NCBI RefSeq assembly: GCF_004000945.1
Contig: NZ_BIMF01000004.1
Span: 1-64,000 of the forward strand
Direction: 5' to 3'
DNA: 64,000 nucleotides
From: Paenibacillus lautus NBRC 15380
GTDB lineage: Bacteria; Bacillota; Bacilli; Paenibacillales; Paenibacillaceae
Shown here: positions 47,734-56,626 of the stretch, one piece after another
How the letters are laid out: every line of letters begins with the position of its first letter
How positions within the stretch are numbered: position 1 is the first letter of the stretch
The notes under the pieces: generated by a model
Seen by the model: only the letters and a program-made list of their open reading frames with translations
Database searches by the model: none
Told to the model about the DNA's origin: nothing
Translations under genes and position numbers: made by a program

Positions 47734-49122
47734 TCAGGCAGCCTCGTTCTTATCTTTCCAGCTCTGCCGGGTCATGGTACCCCATGAATTGTTGTTTTGC
47801 AGATATTGAATATGCCCCTGTACTCTCCACAGCACACCTAACTGGTGGTAACCCACGAATTTGAGTGCCGAGAAGAGGAGCATCTTCACCAGATCGGACA
47901 ATTTGGTATACCGGCGGAAGGCCATCTCCTCCAGGATGAGAGCTCCCACGCTGAGCAGGTACCCACTTAAAAAATTGACGAGTCCAAACACGACCAGCAC
48001 ATGCCAATTTGTCATATCCAGCAATACATATCCAAGCAGAGCCAGAAGGCCCGTAATTCTGAAGTAAGGGTTTAGCGCTTCAAAAATAACGTTGTAGGGC
48101 ATCGTCAACATGCCCATGACTTTATATTTCGGATTGAACAACATATCGCGGTTCTCGATCATGTTCTTCAAGTTTCCCCGTCCCCAGCGCTTGCGCTGAT
48201 TGGACAAAATGTTGTAGCTGTCCGGCGCCTGCGTCCAGCACACCGCTTCCGGACAAAAGGAAACGCGGTATTTGATTTTATTTTCCAGCATATAGCGATG
48301 CAGCTTGATAATGATGTTCATATCTTCACCGGGGTAGCCTCCCCGATAGCCGCCTACCGCGATGACATAATCTTTGCGGAACAAGCCGAAGGCTCCCGAG
48401 ACGATGATGAGCCCATTGAAATGGCTCCACCCGATTCGCCCACCCAGGAAAGCTTTCAGATATTCGATCGATTGGAACATCGGCCATACCCGGCTCGGCA
48501 AGGATACATCCTTAACCTCTCCGTTCTCAATCACGCAGCCATTGGCGATCCGAACATCCCCGCCGATTGCCACCGTTTCCTCGGGATTCTCCATATACAT
48601 GCGGGCCATCCGGATCAGCGCATCCTTCTCCAGCAATGAATCCGCATCGATGGAAGAAATCAGCGGATAACGGGACAGGTTAATGCCCGCGTTCAATGAA
48701 TCCGCCTTACCGCCGTTCTCTTTGTCGATGAGGTAAAGCTGCGGGTACTGCGGATTATAATAAATGCCCCGAACCTTGTTTGTACTGATATTGCCGCGAA
48801 TCTCCGGATTGGGCAGCAGCGTCAAACCATACTCCTCAATCAGCACTTTCAGCGTCTCATCGGAGGATCCGTCATTGATAACGATGACCTCGTAGGTTGG
48901 ATAGTTCAGCGTCATCAGACAGCGGACATTCTCCGCGATAGTCAACTCTTCGTTATAGGCGGGAACCAGCAAAGATACCGATGGAACCAGTTCCGAACCC
49001 GAGAGCGTATTGTATTTGGAATACGTAGCGCGTCTGAAAATATCCTTAATATTTCTGAAAGAAAACATCAGAATTACAAAATAAAGCGCGCTAACGATCA
49101 TGACGTAATAAATCGCCACCAT
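47734..49122 (-). CDS. Processive family 2 glycosyltransferase (polysaccharide synthase)
   Basis: A 462-aa membrane GT2 enzyme with TM (about 1-22), catalytic core with VSLLVPAYNEE (about 46), DAD near 155-160, GED near 258 and QRKRW near 308, and three to four C-terminal TM helices. This is the topology of hyaluronan, PgaC or cellulose synthases, which build and extrude a beta-linked polymer. The polymer is not known. The dehydrogenase downstream suggests a uronic-acid component. Confidence 0.93.
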   Translation of the reverse strand: MVAIYYVMIVSALYFVILMFSFRNIKDIFRRATYSKYNTLSGSELVPSVSLLVPAYNEELTIAENVRCLMTLNYPTYEVIVINDGSSDETLKVLIEEYGLTLLPNPEIRGNISTNKVRGIYYNPQYPQLYLIDKENGGKADSLNAGINLSRYPLISSIDADSLLEKDALIRMARMYMENPEETVAIGGDVRIANGCVIENGEVKDVSLPSRVWPMFQSIEYLKAFLGGRIGWSHFNGLIIVSGAFGLFRKDYVIAVGGYRGGYPGEDMNIIIKLHRYMLENKIKYRVSFCPEAVCWTQAPDSYNILSNQRKRWGRGNLKNMIENRDMLFNPKYKVMGMLTMPYNVIFEALNPYFRITGLLALLGYVLLDMTNWHVLVVFGLVNFLSGYLLSVGALILEEMAFRRYTKLSDLVKMLLFSALKFVGYHQLGVLWRVQGHIQYLQNNNSWGTMTRQSWKDKNEAA

Positions 49123-49144
49123 ACCGTAAGTGAGCAGGATATCT

Positions 49145-50338
49145 CTAAGCAGTGTAATCTCCTCCTACTCCTGCAACCGTGCCGATCCGTTTGTTCGTTT
49201 GAACGCCGAAATAACGATCGTACACCAGTTTTCTTTTGTTAGATGCCACCATTTGCTCAACTTGCTCATATTCGCCTTCGTTGGACATAATCCGTTCGAT
49301 CCGGTACAAGGCCGTTTCCCTGGCTGGACCTTCTCCTGTCAGCGCGGCTTGGCACAATGTCTCGAAGCCTTGTTCTCCTAACATGGCAAGACTCTCCGCG
49401 CTGTTGTTGCGCACATGCCAATTCTCGTCCTTCAAGGCGGAAGCGAGAATCGGAATACTGCCTGCGGCATGAAGCCGTCCCAGCGCTTTTGCCGCTGCCG
49501 CGCGCACTTCCCACTCACGATCATTCATAAGCTCCGCAATGGTATCATCCTTCAGGGCCGGATAGGAGCCAAGATACAGCTTGACCGCCTCCGCACGGAC
49601 GTCCTTCTCTTCGGATCCGACCAGTCGATCGAGTGCCGGTACGACAGCCGGAATGGCCTGCCCCCACATGGCTACAAGCGAGACCTTGACCAGTCCAGGA
49701 TCGGGATCATCCAAGAGCTTGCGCATGAGGCTGGCTGAATCCAGCCGGGTTTCCAGCAAAATATCGGCAGCCATATGATGAATGGCTTTATCGTAGGCCA
49801 GCAGCTTGGACAACATTTCTCGAATCTGCTGTGACTGAACTGCGCTTTTGGCAATCGCCCGCGCAATAATGATGGTCATCGGACCGTAATTCGTACGGTT
49901 CATCAGATGCTGAAGCTGCGGCACGGCCTCTTCCGCACGCATCCCGCCAAGGCGGTAGACCGCTTCAATACGGCGGTCTTTCCGCAGGCTGGATAATGCC
50001 CGGATCTCCTCTTCCACAAATCCGGCATCCCGGCATAAACGCAGGAGCTTCTCTCTGGCGTCCCCTTTGAATTGCTCGATCCACTCCATAAACTTGGCTT
50101 GAATGACCCGGCGATCAGCCGATGTCAATTTGCCAGGCGGGAGCTCCAGCTTCGTATCGTCATGCAGATGACTCTGGACATACACAAAATAGTCATGATG
50201 TTTTTCTGTTAAGCGTTCCGTTTCTCTTTGTATGGCATTGTGCTTGATCTTCATTTGGAACAACAGGATAATGCCGGCTGCAATAAGGCCGAGACATACA
50301 TAGACAAAGACGTATGCCATTTCTAAATTTGAAAACAT
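49145..50338 (-). CDS. HEAT-repeat membrane protein
   Basis: A 397-aa protein with one N-terminal TM (about 8-28) and a cytoplasmic coiled-coil (RETERLTEKHH). At least six HEAT/PBS-lyase-type repeats follow (about 110-360; DREWEVRAAAAKALGRLHAAG, DENWHVRNNSAESLAMLG and others). Such solenoids usually mediate protein interactions. It lies between the anchored GH and GT2 genes and probably scaffolds the synthase. Confidence 0.88.
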   Translation of the reverse strand: MFSNLEMAYVFVYVCLGLIAAGIILLFQMKIKHNAIQRETERLTEKHHDYFVYVQSHLHDDTKLELPPGKLTSADRRVIQAKFMEWIEQFKGDAREKLLRLCRDAGFVEEEIRALSSLRKDRRIEAVYRLGGMRAEEAVPQLQHLMNRTNYGPMTIIIARAIAKSAVQSQQIREMLSKLLAYDKAIHHMAADILLETRLDSASLMRKLLDDPDPGLVKVSLVAMWGQAIPAVVPALDRLVGSEEKDVRAEAVKLYLGSYPALKDDTIAELMNDREWEVRAAAAKALGRLHAAGSIPILASALKDENWHVRNNSAESLAMLGEQGFETLCQAALTGEGPARETALYRIERIMSNEGEYEQVEQMVASNKRKLVYDRYFGVQTNKRIGTVAGVGGDYTA

Positions 50339-50356
50339 ATCCGATGGCTCCTCCTT

Positions 50357-52615
50357 TTATTTAGCATCTGGTTCCCGCTCTTTTTCGGACAGACGGGTGA
50401 ATATGTCCTGCATATCATAATAGCTTTGTTTTAATCGTTCACTGTACTTGGTAGCTTCCCATAGCTCCCAAGTATAGGGTTCGATCTCCTCCAGGTTGAT
50501 GGACTCTGCCGATCCTGACGCTGATTTCCCGCTCTTCTCAGATCGTTCCGCGATCCACGGAGCCAGCCGGATCCCTTCCGTTGTTATCGTGCTGAATGTA
50601 CGCTTGTCTTGAAGCGGGCTGTAGTCCACCACCTGCAGCGAACTCGGATCCCCGAATCCGAGCAGCATCCATGGGATCCTCATCTCAACAAACCTGTCTT
50701 GATACTGCCAGGCCGTAAGCGAATTAAAATCCGGAGATTTCGGATCACTGGTCCCCTGCTTCAGCATCCCTACTTTCTCATCCACAAACGGATGGGAGAA
50801 GCGGGTATCCGGCGGGTTCATCAGTAGGCTGATGGCCAGCTTCCAGGCATGAAACGAACCTCCAGGCACCACAGGATCATCCTTGGTTCCCTTGGCTTCT
50901 TCTTCCGGCAGCATCCAATATCCCTCTTTACCGTACAAACGGCTGTGGAAATCGTATGATGGCGCTATGGTGACCTGGGACTCATCCTCTTGACCTAATT
51001 GAATCAAAGTTTCCAAAGCCCCACCTTGGAGCGTTCGTCCCGCCAGTTCTTTCTTCGGGATGTCGCCGCCAGGGATCGTATCTGCTCCAATGAAAAGCTT
51101 GGAACGTTCGGGATCAAATGCTTCTTCCAGTTCCATGCCGATATACAGGTAGGCTTCATCATGAGTCAGCTTCATGTTCTTGACGCCCAGAGCCGTTCCG
51201 GACCAGGTCTTGACTTCCCCTTCGGGAACTTTATCCCAATCGCTGAGATCCCCGTCAATCGTGATCTGCTCTACCTTGCCCGGCTGCATGGCGAGAACGC
51301 CGAACATCTTCTCATTCGTCAGCACATTCAACCAGAATGCCCGGCGGTCTGCCGGTATTTCAAAAGGCATCGTATTCCATGTTTTCTTGAACCATTCGTC
51401 CTGCCACATGAACAAGATCGCCCCGGAATAGCCTTCGTCGTAAATATCCTGGGTCAGCGAAACATTAACCTGGCCTTGCTCCGCTTCATCATGCCCCCCT
51501 TGATCCTTCCCTCCAGGACCGTGGTGTGAAATACCGATGGATGAAGGTACGCCGTATTCGGTGACCATAATCGGCATATCCTCGAATTCTGCCTTCAATT
51601 TTCGCAAGTAGGCTTTGTACGTGTTATAACCCCCATTCCCGTCAGGAAGGGTCTGTAGCGTTTTGTCCGTCCGGAAAAAATCCGGGTAGTACGGATACAC
51701 ATGGTATGCGGCAAAATATCCTGCATCCCAGTTCACCGGTTCTACATGCCTCGCATCAACAGACACCAGGTCTTCTTCAAACAGCGGTTCCCCCGGATGC
51801 TCAAGCACATCCGTTGTGACCCAATTGGTAAATGTCATCGGATGCTGCCATCCGTACTTCTGCTCCTCGGCAGCCGTATAGTCCAATAAAGATGCCAGCC
51901 AATTCTCAAAGGGACTTGCGTCCTTCGTCCCCGAGAAATAGGACCCCTCATACTGAGGAACATCCTTATGTACCGTGTTGGTGTTATCGACCATGGTTGG
52001 GTCCCATTCGGTTCCCACATGCCAGGCCATAAGGTACTTGCCTGCATTGACCTTATACTTGCCACTCGACTGTCCATGCTTGGGCTCAACGTTGATATCG
52101 CCGTAGACTGCAGCAACAGCCTTCGATATCTCCGCTTTGAACGTTTGGATGATTTCTTCGTCATAAGCATCCTTACGCTCGATTAGCTGCTCCTCCGGAG
52201 ACCAAATGCCCTGCATGAAGTACAAGGGGTCATCGCCTTTATCCCGGTTATATTTCACAAGTGCAGAATAAAAGACCGGATTATGCACGGTGTAGACCCT
52301 GATTACGTTCGCTCCCATGTCATCAATCTGTTTAAACCAGCGAAGGTAATCTTCCTCCGTTGCCGGAAGCTCACCGGGATAATGTCCAGGTACGGTTGCC
52401 CCAAGATTCACGCCTTTGGCAAAAACCTCTTTCCAAACTTCGTCATCCTCATATACCAGAAAGGAGGTTCCCTCTGTTTTGAATTTCATTTTCACGCCGT
52501 CCGCATCCGCATACGTTTTTAATGACGGTCGTAGATATCCTTGAATTACAGCGGCACCGCAGAGAAGCACTATAGTGAATAGTGCTGCGATCACCCACCA
52601 TTTTCGTCTGCTCAT
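50357..52615 (-). CDS. Large membrane-anchored glycosidase-like protein
   Basis: A 752-aa protein with an N-terminal anchor (about 7-27). A TIM barrel of GH2/GH5 clan type (about 60-440; KGVNLGATVPGHYP, MGANVIRVYTVHNP, VTEYGVPSS with candidate nucleophile Glu near 355) follows. The C-terminal domain has a CBM9-like beta pattern (TIDGDLSDWDKV, AYLYIGMEL, about 455-700). First gene of the locus, 18 bases before the HEAT gene. It could trim or process the secreted polymer, as PgaB or BcsZ do elsewhere; this is inferred. Confidence 0.82.
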   Translation of the reverse strand: MSRRKWWVIAALFTIVLLCGAAVIQGYLRPSLKTYADADGVKMKFKTEGTSFLVYEDDEVWKEVFAKGVNLGATVPGHYPGELPATEEDYLRWFKQIDDMGANVIRVYTVHNPVFYSALVKYNRDKGDDPLYFMQGIWSPEEQLIERKDAYDEEIIQTFKAEISKAVAAVYGDINVEPKHGQSSGKYKVNAGKYLMAWHVGTEWDPTMVDNTNTVHKDVPQYEGSYFSGTKDASPFENWLASLLDYTAAEEQKYGWQHPMTFTNWVTTDVLEHPGEPLFEEDLVSVDARHVEPVNWDAGYFAAYHVYPYYPDFFRTDKTLQTLPDGNGGYNTYKAYLRKLKAEFEDMPIMVTEYGVPSSIGISHHGPGGKDQGGHDEAEQGQVNVSLTQDIYDEGYSGAILFMWQDEWFKKTWNTMPFEIPADRRAFWLNVLTNEKMFGVLAMQPGKVEQITIDGDLSDWDKVPEGEVKTWSGTALGVKNMKLTHDEAYLYIGMELEEAFDPERSKLFIGADTIPGGDIPKKELAGRTLQGGALETLIQLGQEDESQVTIAPSYDFHSRLYGKEGYWMLPEEEAKGTKDDPVVPGGSFHAWKLAISLLMNPPDTRFSHPFVDEKVGMLKQGTSDPKSPDFNSLTAWQYQDRFVEMRIPWMLLGFGDPSSLQVVDYSPLQDKRTFSTITTEGIRLAPWIAERSEKSGKSASGSAESINLEEIEPYTWELWEATKYSERLKQSYYDMQDIFTRLSEKEREPDAK

Positions 52616-53183
52616 CGTCTTCGTTGCTCACCTGCCCTTTCTTTGACATGCTTGTTGCTGCACCGACATGTGACGACTGAGCCATACTCGTCATTCTATA
52701 GCCGATGCGTTCCCGATACCATATTCCTTCTTTACCAACTTTTCCGATATCGATACTAGTCAAAAAGAAGTAAAACAAACCTCTTCCACATTTTTCCCCC
52801 GATAACACTCGCCGCTGCCTCCTCGTCCCTGTCATTTGACAACTTCACAGCCTGATGTTAGTTGTGTGCAGTGAAAAGCATCGCTGCCCGAATAAGGCTG
52901 GAACCGCATGACTTCATTCCATCAGAGGAATGCAGTCAGACGACGAAGATTTTCAGAAAATTTTCGTGAATCATAAGTTTAAACGCATGAAAATTGCTAA
53001 AGTTCCGGTCATTTTTACATCATTATCCATAGTTATTACAAATTTGATACCAAAGTCGTATAAAAAAACGGCTGAGAACCGCATCCTGTAAAGGTTTGGC
53101 AATATTAACCTTTTATACAAAATAAGAATAGAGTCCTGTACCGGGATTGTGTAATATTCTATAGATTTGACACCCGGGATCAA
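52616..53183 (-). promoter_or_regulatory. Long structured leader of the exopolysaccharide locus
   Basis: No gene in 52616-53385. On the minus strand TTGATC (53178-53183) and TAGAAT (53156-53161), 16 bases apart, form a promoter. The transcript would then carry a 7-bp hairpin (53090-53096 with 53107-53113) and a terminator-like CGGUU-CUC-AGCCG plus seven U (53062-53081). An extended hairpin CATTCC-TCTGAT-GGAATG with outer GACT/AGTC (52910-52937) follows. This suggests transcription attenuation some 450 bases before the first gene. I match it to no known riboswitch. Confidence 0.55.
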
Positions 53184-53276
53184 GTGGTAAGTATCGCCTA
53201 TTTTTTATGATTTCGGTTTGGATTTTCCCGGATGGTGGTATATAAATTAGTTTGGGAATTTTCAAATCTGCGTCAT

Positions 53277-53326
53277 AACAACACAAATCAGACCCGGTCC
53301 ATTGTAGATCCGAGTCTGTTGTTGAC
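53277..53326 (-). terminator. Putative terminator of HPP gene
   Basis: CAGACTCGG / CCGGGTCTG with outer AACAACA/TGTTGTT pairing, about 60 bases after the stop. No strong U-tract. Confidence 0.55.
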
Positions 53327-53385
53327 GATATATGATTGAAGAAGTTACCATGATTACCGTATTTTCATCAAAGAAAAAACTGCCT

Positions 53386-53907
53386 TCACCACCAAAAAGT
53401 CGGATATCTTCGCTCCTTCACCGCATTATTGACGAGCAGAGCCACAACCACGATCATGACCGACCCGGCAAGCACCGGCGTAAACAAGAATGACCAGCCG
53501 CTGCCAGCCATAATGACAACCAAGGGATCTGCACCAGCCGGAGGATGGGTCGTTTTGGTTATGCCCATCAAGCTGATCGCCGCTCCCACACCAATGGCCA
53601 TGGCCCAGATTCCGTCCCCCAGAACCTCAAGCGTCACAAGTCCCGTGAATGTTGAAATGAGATGCCCTCCAATGAGGTTCCTTGGCTGTGACAGCGGCGC
53701 GTCCCAAACCGCAAATGCAAGCACGCAGCTCGCACCAAAGGGGGCCATGATCCAAACACTCCCTGCGAGTGTCGTCAGAAGAGCCAACAATCCGATGGAA
53801 ACAGCCCCGCCGATAAAGCCAATGGCGATATTTATGGGACGAACGGTCAACGGACTTCTAGCCCCCCCTTTCATTTTTTGTAAATATACAGCTGCCAGAT
53901 CCTTCAT
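53386..53907 (-). CDS. HPP-family membrane protein
   Basis: A 173-aa protein with four to five TM helices of the HPP family, a group that includes a plastid nitrite transporter. Family motifs: MAPFGASCVLAFAV (about 55-68), PLSQPRNLIGGHLIS (about 72-86) and TTHPPAGADPLVV (about 119-131), which gives the name. Its promoter has an operator half-matched by the one at the divergent GntR gene, so the regulator likely controls it. Two adjacent ATGs are possible starts. Confidence 0.9.
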   Translation of the reverse strand: MKDLAAVYLQKMKGGARSPLTVRPINIAIGFIGGAVSIGLLALLTTLAGSVWIMAPFGASCVLAFAVWDAPLSQPRNLIGGHLISTFTGLVTLEVLGDGIWAMAIGVGAAISLMGITKTTHPPAGADPLVVIMAGSGWSFLFTPVLAGSVMIVVVALLVNNAVKERRYPTFWW

Positions 53908-53927
53908 CATAATCCTCCATTATTCAT

Positions 53928-53944
53928 AGTTAACTAGTAATTTA
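53928..53944. promoter_or_regulatory. GntR operator copy 1 (HPP side)
   Basis: AGTTAACTAGTAATTTA; its reverse complement recurs at 54021-54037 with one mismatch. It is 20 bases upstream of the HPP gene. Confidence 0.65.
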
Positions 53945-54020
53945 GTTATATATAAAATAATGACTTATATCCATACATGTCAATACTTTTCTTGATAATT
54001 AGCGAATGATTATGTAATGT

Positions 54021-54037
54021 TAAATTACTAGTTGACT
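54021..54037. promoter_or_regulatory. GntR operator copy 2 (GntR side)
   Basis: TAAATTACTAGTTGACT, an inverted copy of 53928-53944, 18 bases upstream of the GntR start. Twin operators facing both divergent genes imply one repressor. Confidence 0.65.
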
Positions 54038-54055
54038 AGGAAAGAGGGTTTTGTT

Positions 54056-55012
54056 ATGCCGCATAAACTGATGCTTCGAGTCGACCCGCACGCCACCCTT
54101 AATGTGAGCACACAGGTTAAAGAGCAATTAAAGTGGTTGATTGGGATTGGACAAATCGAACCATTCGATAGGCTGCCTCCGGCCGGTGCGCTGGCGGATC
54201 TGCTGGGACTGAACCGCAACACCGTGAATCTGGTCTACAACCAGTTGAAGGATGAGGGGATCGTCTCGATGCATAAGGGCAAAGGAACGCAGGTATTGAA
54301 CAACGTACAGGTAGAGGAGCTTAGAACTCGCAGAAAGCTAATGCACGAGCTGGTCGAGCGAACGACGGAGGAGTTAAGCTCCGTTAATATCCAGCCGAGC
54401 GAGTTCTTTGCCGCATCCCTCGCCTATACGCTGCTGCAGGAGCCTGTCCAGAACACGAAACAGCGTATTTTGTTCATTGAATGTAAGGAACATGATTTTC
54501 CCTTTTATCAGACAGCGATTGAGCAAATGACGGGTGCCGAAGTGAAAACGGTATTTCTGGAGGATCTGTTGACGGGGAAGCAAGCCCTATTCGAGGCGCT
54601 GGAGTACTCAAACCACATGGTCACAACATTGAATCACGATGCCGAAGTAAAGGCTCTGTGCAGCAAATATGACAAAAAAGTAACGGTCATTGGCGCCAGC
54701 GTGGAAACATCCGTCCTGCTTGAGATTGCCCGGCTTACACCGGGAAGCGATATCAGCTTTGTCTGCATGGGTAAGGCAGGTGCACAGTGGATGGCCAGCC
54801 GCATTCAAGAAGCCGGTATTGAGGGGGTCCACGGCCGCTTGGCTGGGCTGGATAATCGGGAGGACCTACTGCAGCGGATCGAGGAATCCGATTTGGTCTA
54901 TGCATCTAGTGCCGCATATGAAGAGGTTCGAGCCTTATCCCCCGAGAAGGTGAAACTGTTTCCCATGATGCTGGAGAAGAGCAGTGAGAACATTCTAAGA
55001 GAGATGGTCTGA
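54056..55012 (+). CDS. GntR-family transcriptional regulator
   Basis: A 318-aa regulator with an N-terminal GntR winged helix (about 15-80; RLPPAGALADLLGLNRNTVNLVYNQLKDEGIVSMHKGKGTQVL). The C-terminal region (about 90-318) has alternating beta/alpha segments with hydrophobic strands (RILFIECKEHDF, KVTVIGASVETSVLLEIA, DLVYASSAAYEEV), perhaps a periplasmic-binding-like effector domain. Start ATG 54056 has AGAGGG. Divergent from the HPP gene; the paired operators suggest control of both. Confidence 0.87.
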   Translation: MPHKLMLRVDPHATLNVSTQVKEQLKWLIGIGQIEPFDRLPPAGALADLLGLNRNTVNLVYNQLKDEGIVSMHKGKGTQVLNNVQVEELRTRRKLMHELVERTTEELSSVNIQPSEFFAASLAYTLLQEPVQNTKQRILFIECKEHDFPFYQTAIEQMTGAEVKTVFLEDLLTGKQALFEALEYSNHMVTTLNHDAEVKALCSKYDKKVTVIGASVETSVLLEIARLTPGSDISFVCMGKAGAQWMASRIQEAGIEGVHGRLAGLDNREDLLQRIEESDLVYASSAAYEEVRALSPEKVKLFPMMLEKSSENILREMV

Positions 55013-55022
55013 TTCCAATAGG

Positions 55023-55055
55023 AAAAAACGCCCACTGTTATAAACAGGGGCGTTT
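55023..55055 (-). terminator. Terminator of the ATP-grasp/channel operon
   Basis: AAACGCCC / GGGCGTTT with inner CTG/CAG, and UUUUUU on the minus strand. It lies about 110 bases past the channel stop and is convergent with the end of the GntR gene. Confidence 0.8.
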
Positions 55056-55164
55056 GGGGGGCTGGATGTTTCTATCTGTGCCGAATGTTTAACATCTGGA
55101 TACCGGTATCACTAAAACCGAAGACCCAATGTAGTTCCACCGGCATCGCATCAATGGCCCATCT

Positions 55165-56187
55165 TCAGGCAAGCTTGCCTGTAATCCGCTTATAGGTCGC
55201 CTCGTCCGAGACCACATACAACCTGGCATCCTGTGGAATCGGGACATCAAGCTTGCGGTTAATGCTTAGATCGTTGCGATCGGAGATGAGCGTCGCTCCT
55301 TGCCGCAGCAGATCCTGAAATGCATCGCCGTAGGTCATCCATGCAGGGTTCAATGCCACTTCGTAAATATCATCTCCGTGCTGGCGGCTGAGCAGCTGCA
55401 TCAGCACATCCGAGTTTCCTTCCTGGAGCGCGGCGCGTACGGCCAATCGGGACACGGCATCATGCGAGAGCACAAACTCGTTCACATGATTGTAGCGGAA
55501 ATTCTGAACATGCTTCTCCTGCACGATCTCCACCGTGGTATGTACGTTCGGCGCAATCCGTTCAATGCTGGAAACAATCAGGAGCGACTTGCCGTCCACG
55601 AGAGCCGATTCATCAATCCGGGCATCCGCAAAAACAATGGCCGATTTGGCCTCCAGAATGTTGGCTCTCATCAGCACGTCATCCGCTGCTGGATCGCCGC
55701 TTACAAAATGCACCTGTTCGAGATGCTCGACAGGATGCTGACTCGAATCATCAATGATCACGATCTGGGACTTCGGCGAAAACGAAAGTATCTCATCGAT
55801 CGCGGACTTTGCTTTTTTGCTCCAATTGATAATAACGACATGATCACTGCCCCGAAAATTCAACCTGCCCGCCCCTCTCTGCCGCTGTATGCTTCCAAAC
55901 GATTCAATGACCCGGCCAATCACTAAACTTAGCAGCCCAATACCAAAGATATAGATAAATATCGTTAATATCTTTCCCGGCACGGTAACTGCATAATAAT
56001 CGCCATAACCTACGGTTGCCATGGTGGTAAACACCCAATAAAGGGCGTTAAACCAATGGTGAAACGTTTCCGGCTCCAGCAGAAATGCCAGGGTCGAGCA
56101 CAGCACCACAAACAGTACCACAATCACGCTGATCGTTGTTTTACGCAGACGCATCATTTTCAAAGATAATCTTAGAAAAAAGTGCAC
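55165..56187 (-). CDS. Potassium channel with TrkA-N (RCK) domain, YugO-like
   Basis: A 340-aa two-TM channel (TM about 16-36 and 72-95) with the selectivity filter TVGYGD near 58-63. The cytoplasmic RCK/TrkA-N domain (about 112-330) binds nucleotides or ligands (HVVIINWSKKAKSAI, IVIIDDS). Close in kind to YugO and to Ktr-like channels that set K+ efflux in biofilms. GTG start at 56187 follows AGGAG. It is the last gene of the ligase operon, 37 bases after DUF350. Confidence 0.92.
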   Translation of the reverse strand: MHFFLRLSLKMMRLRKTTISVIVVLFVVLCSTLAFLLEPETFHHWFNALYWVFTTMATVGYGDYYAVTVPGKILTIFIYIFGIGLLSLVIGRVIESFGSIQRQRGAGRLNFRGSDHVVIINWSKKAKSAIDEILSFSPKSQIVIIDDSSQHPVEHLEQVHFVSGDPAADDVLMRANILEAKSAIVFADARIDESALVDGKSLLIVSSIERIAPNVHTTVEIVQEKHVQNFRYNHVNEFVLSHDAVSRLAVRAALQEGNSDVLMQLLSRQHGDDIYEVALNPAWMTYGDAFQDLLRQGATLISDRNDLSINRKLDVPIPQDARLYVVSDEATYKRITGKLA

Positions 56188-56224
56188 GTTCCTGCTCCTC
56201 TCCCGAAAATGGTGCTAATTTGAC

Positions 56225-56626
56225 CTAAATAATCAGGCTGCTGATCGCAAAGGCCGTGCCGATAAACACCATCGCAAGCAGAATGCCGATCGCGACGTTC
56301 CCCTTTTGCAGGTGCTCGGATATTCGAATACCCGGCGTAGCCAGCTCGAATACCCAATAGGCCACAATCAAACATACATATCCGACGGCAAACCACAGCA
56401 TCATGTGCCAGATCGATGAATTCGTATATGCGGATATGCCCAGAATGATGGCTGTTGCCATAAACTTGCCTCCAAATGCAAGACCCACCGCGACATTCCC
56501 CTTCTTCAGCTCTTCCATGTCGTTAAACCGGGTCATCCAGCTGAAAATCAGCATACCCAGCAATTGAAGCACGATAATGCAGATCACACTTACAACAATA
56601 TTAATGACGACCGTCAATCCGCCCAC
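56225..56626 (-). CDS. DUF350-family membrane protein
   Basis: A 133-aa protein with four TM helices made of two similar halves (ELKKGNVAVGLAFGGKFMATAIILG and HLQKGNVAIGILLAMVFIGTAFAISS). This is the DUF350 repeat seen in Escherichia coli YjfL, which also lies beside an ATP-grasp ligase. Its start overlaps the stop of the lipoprotein gene by 13 bases. Confidence 0.9.
   Translation of the reverse strand: MGGLTVVINIVVSVICIIVLQLLGMLIFSWMTRFNDMEELKKGNVAVGLAFGGKFMATAIILGISAYTNSSIWHMMLWFAVGYVCLIVAYWVFELATPGIRISEHLQKGNVAIGILLAMVFIGTAFAISSLII

Noticed and set aside
52449..52835. 128-aa frame upstream of the anchored glycosidase
   Set aside because: Overlaps the true gene start in another frame, no ribosome site and basic low-information sequence.
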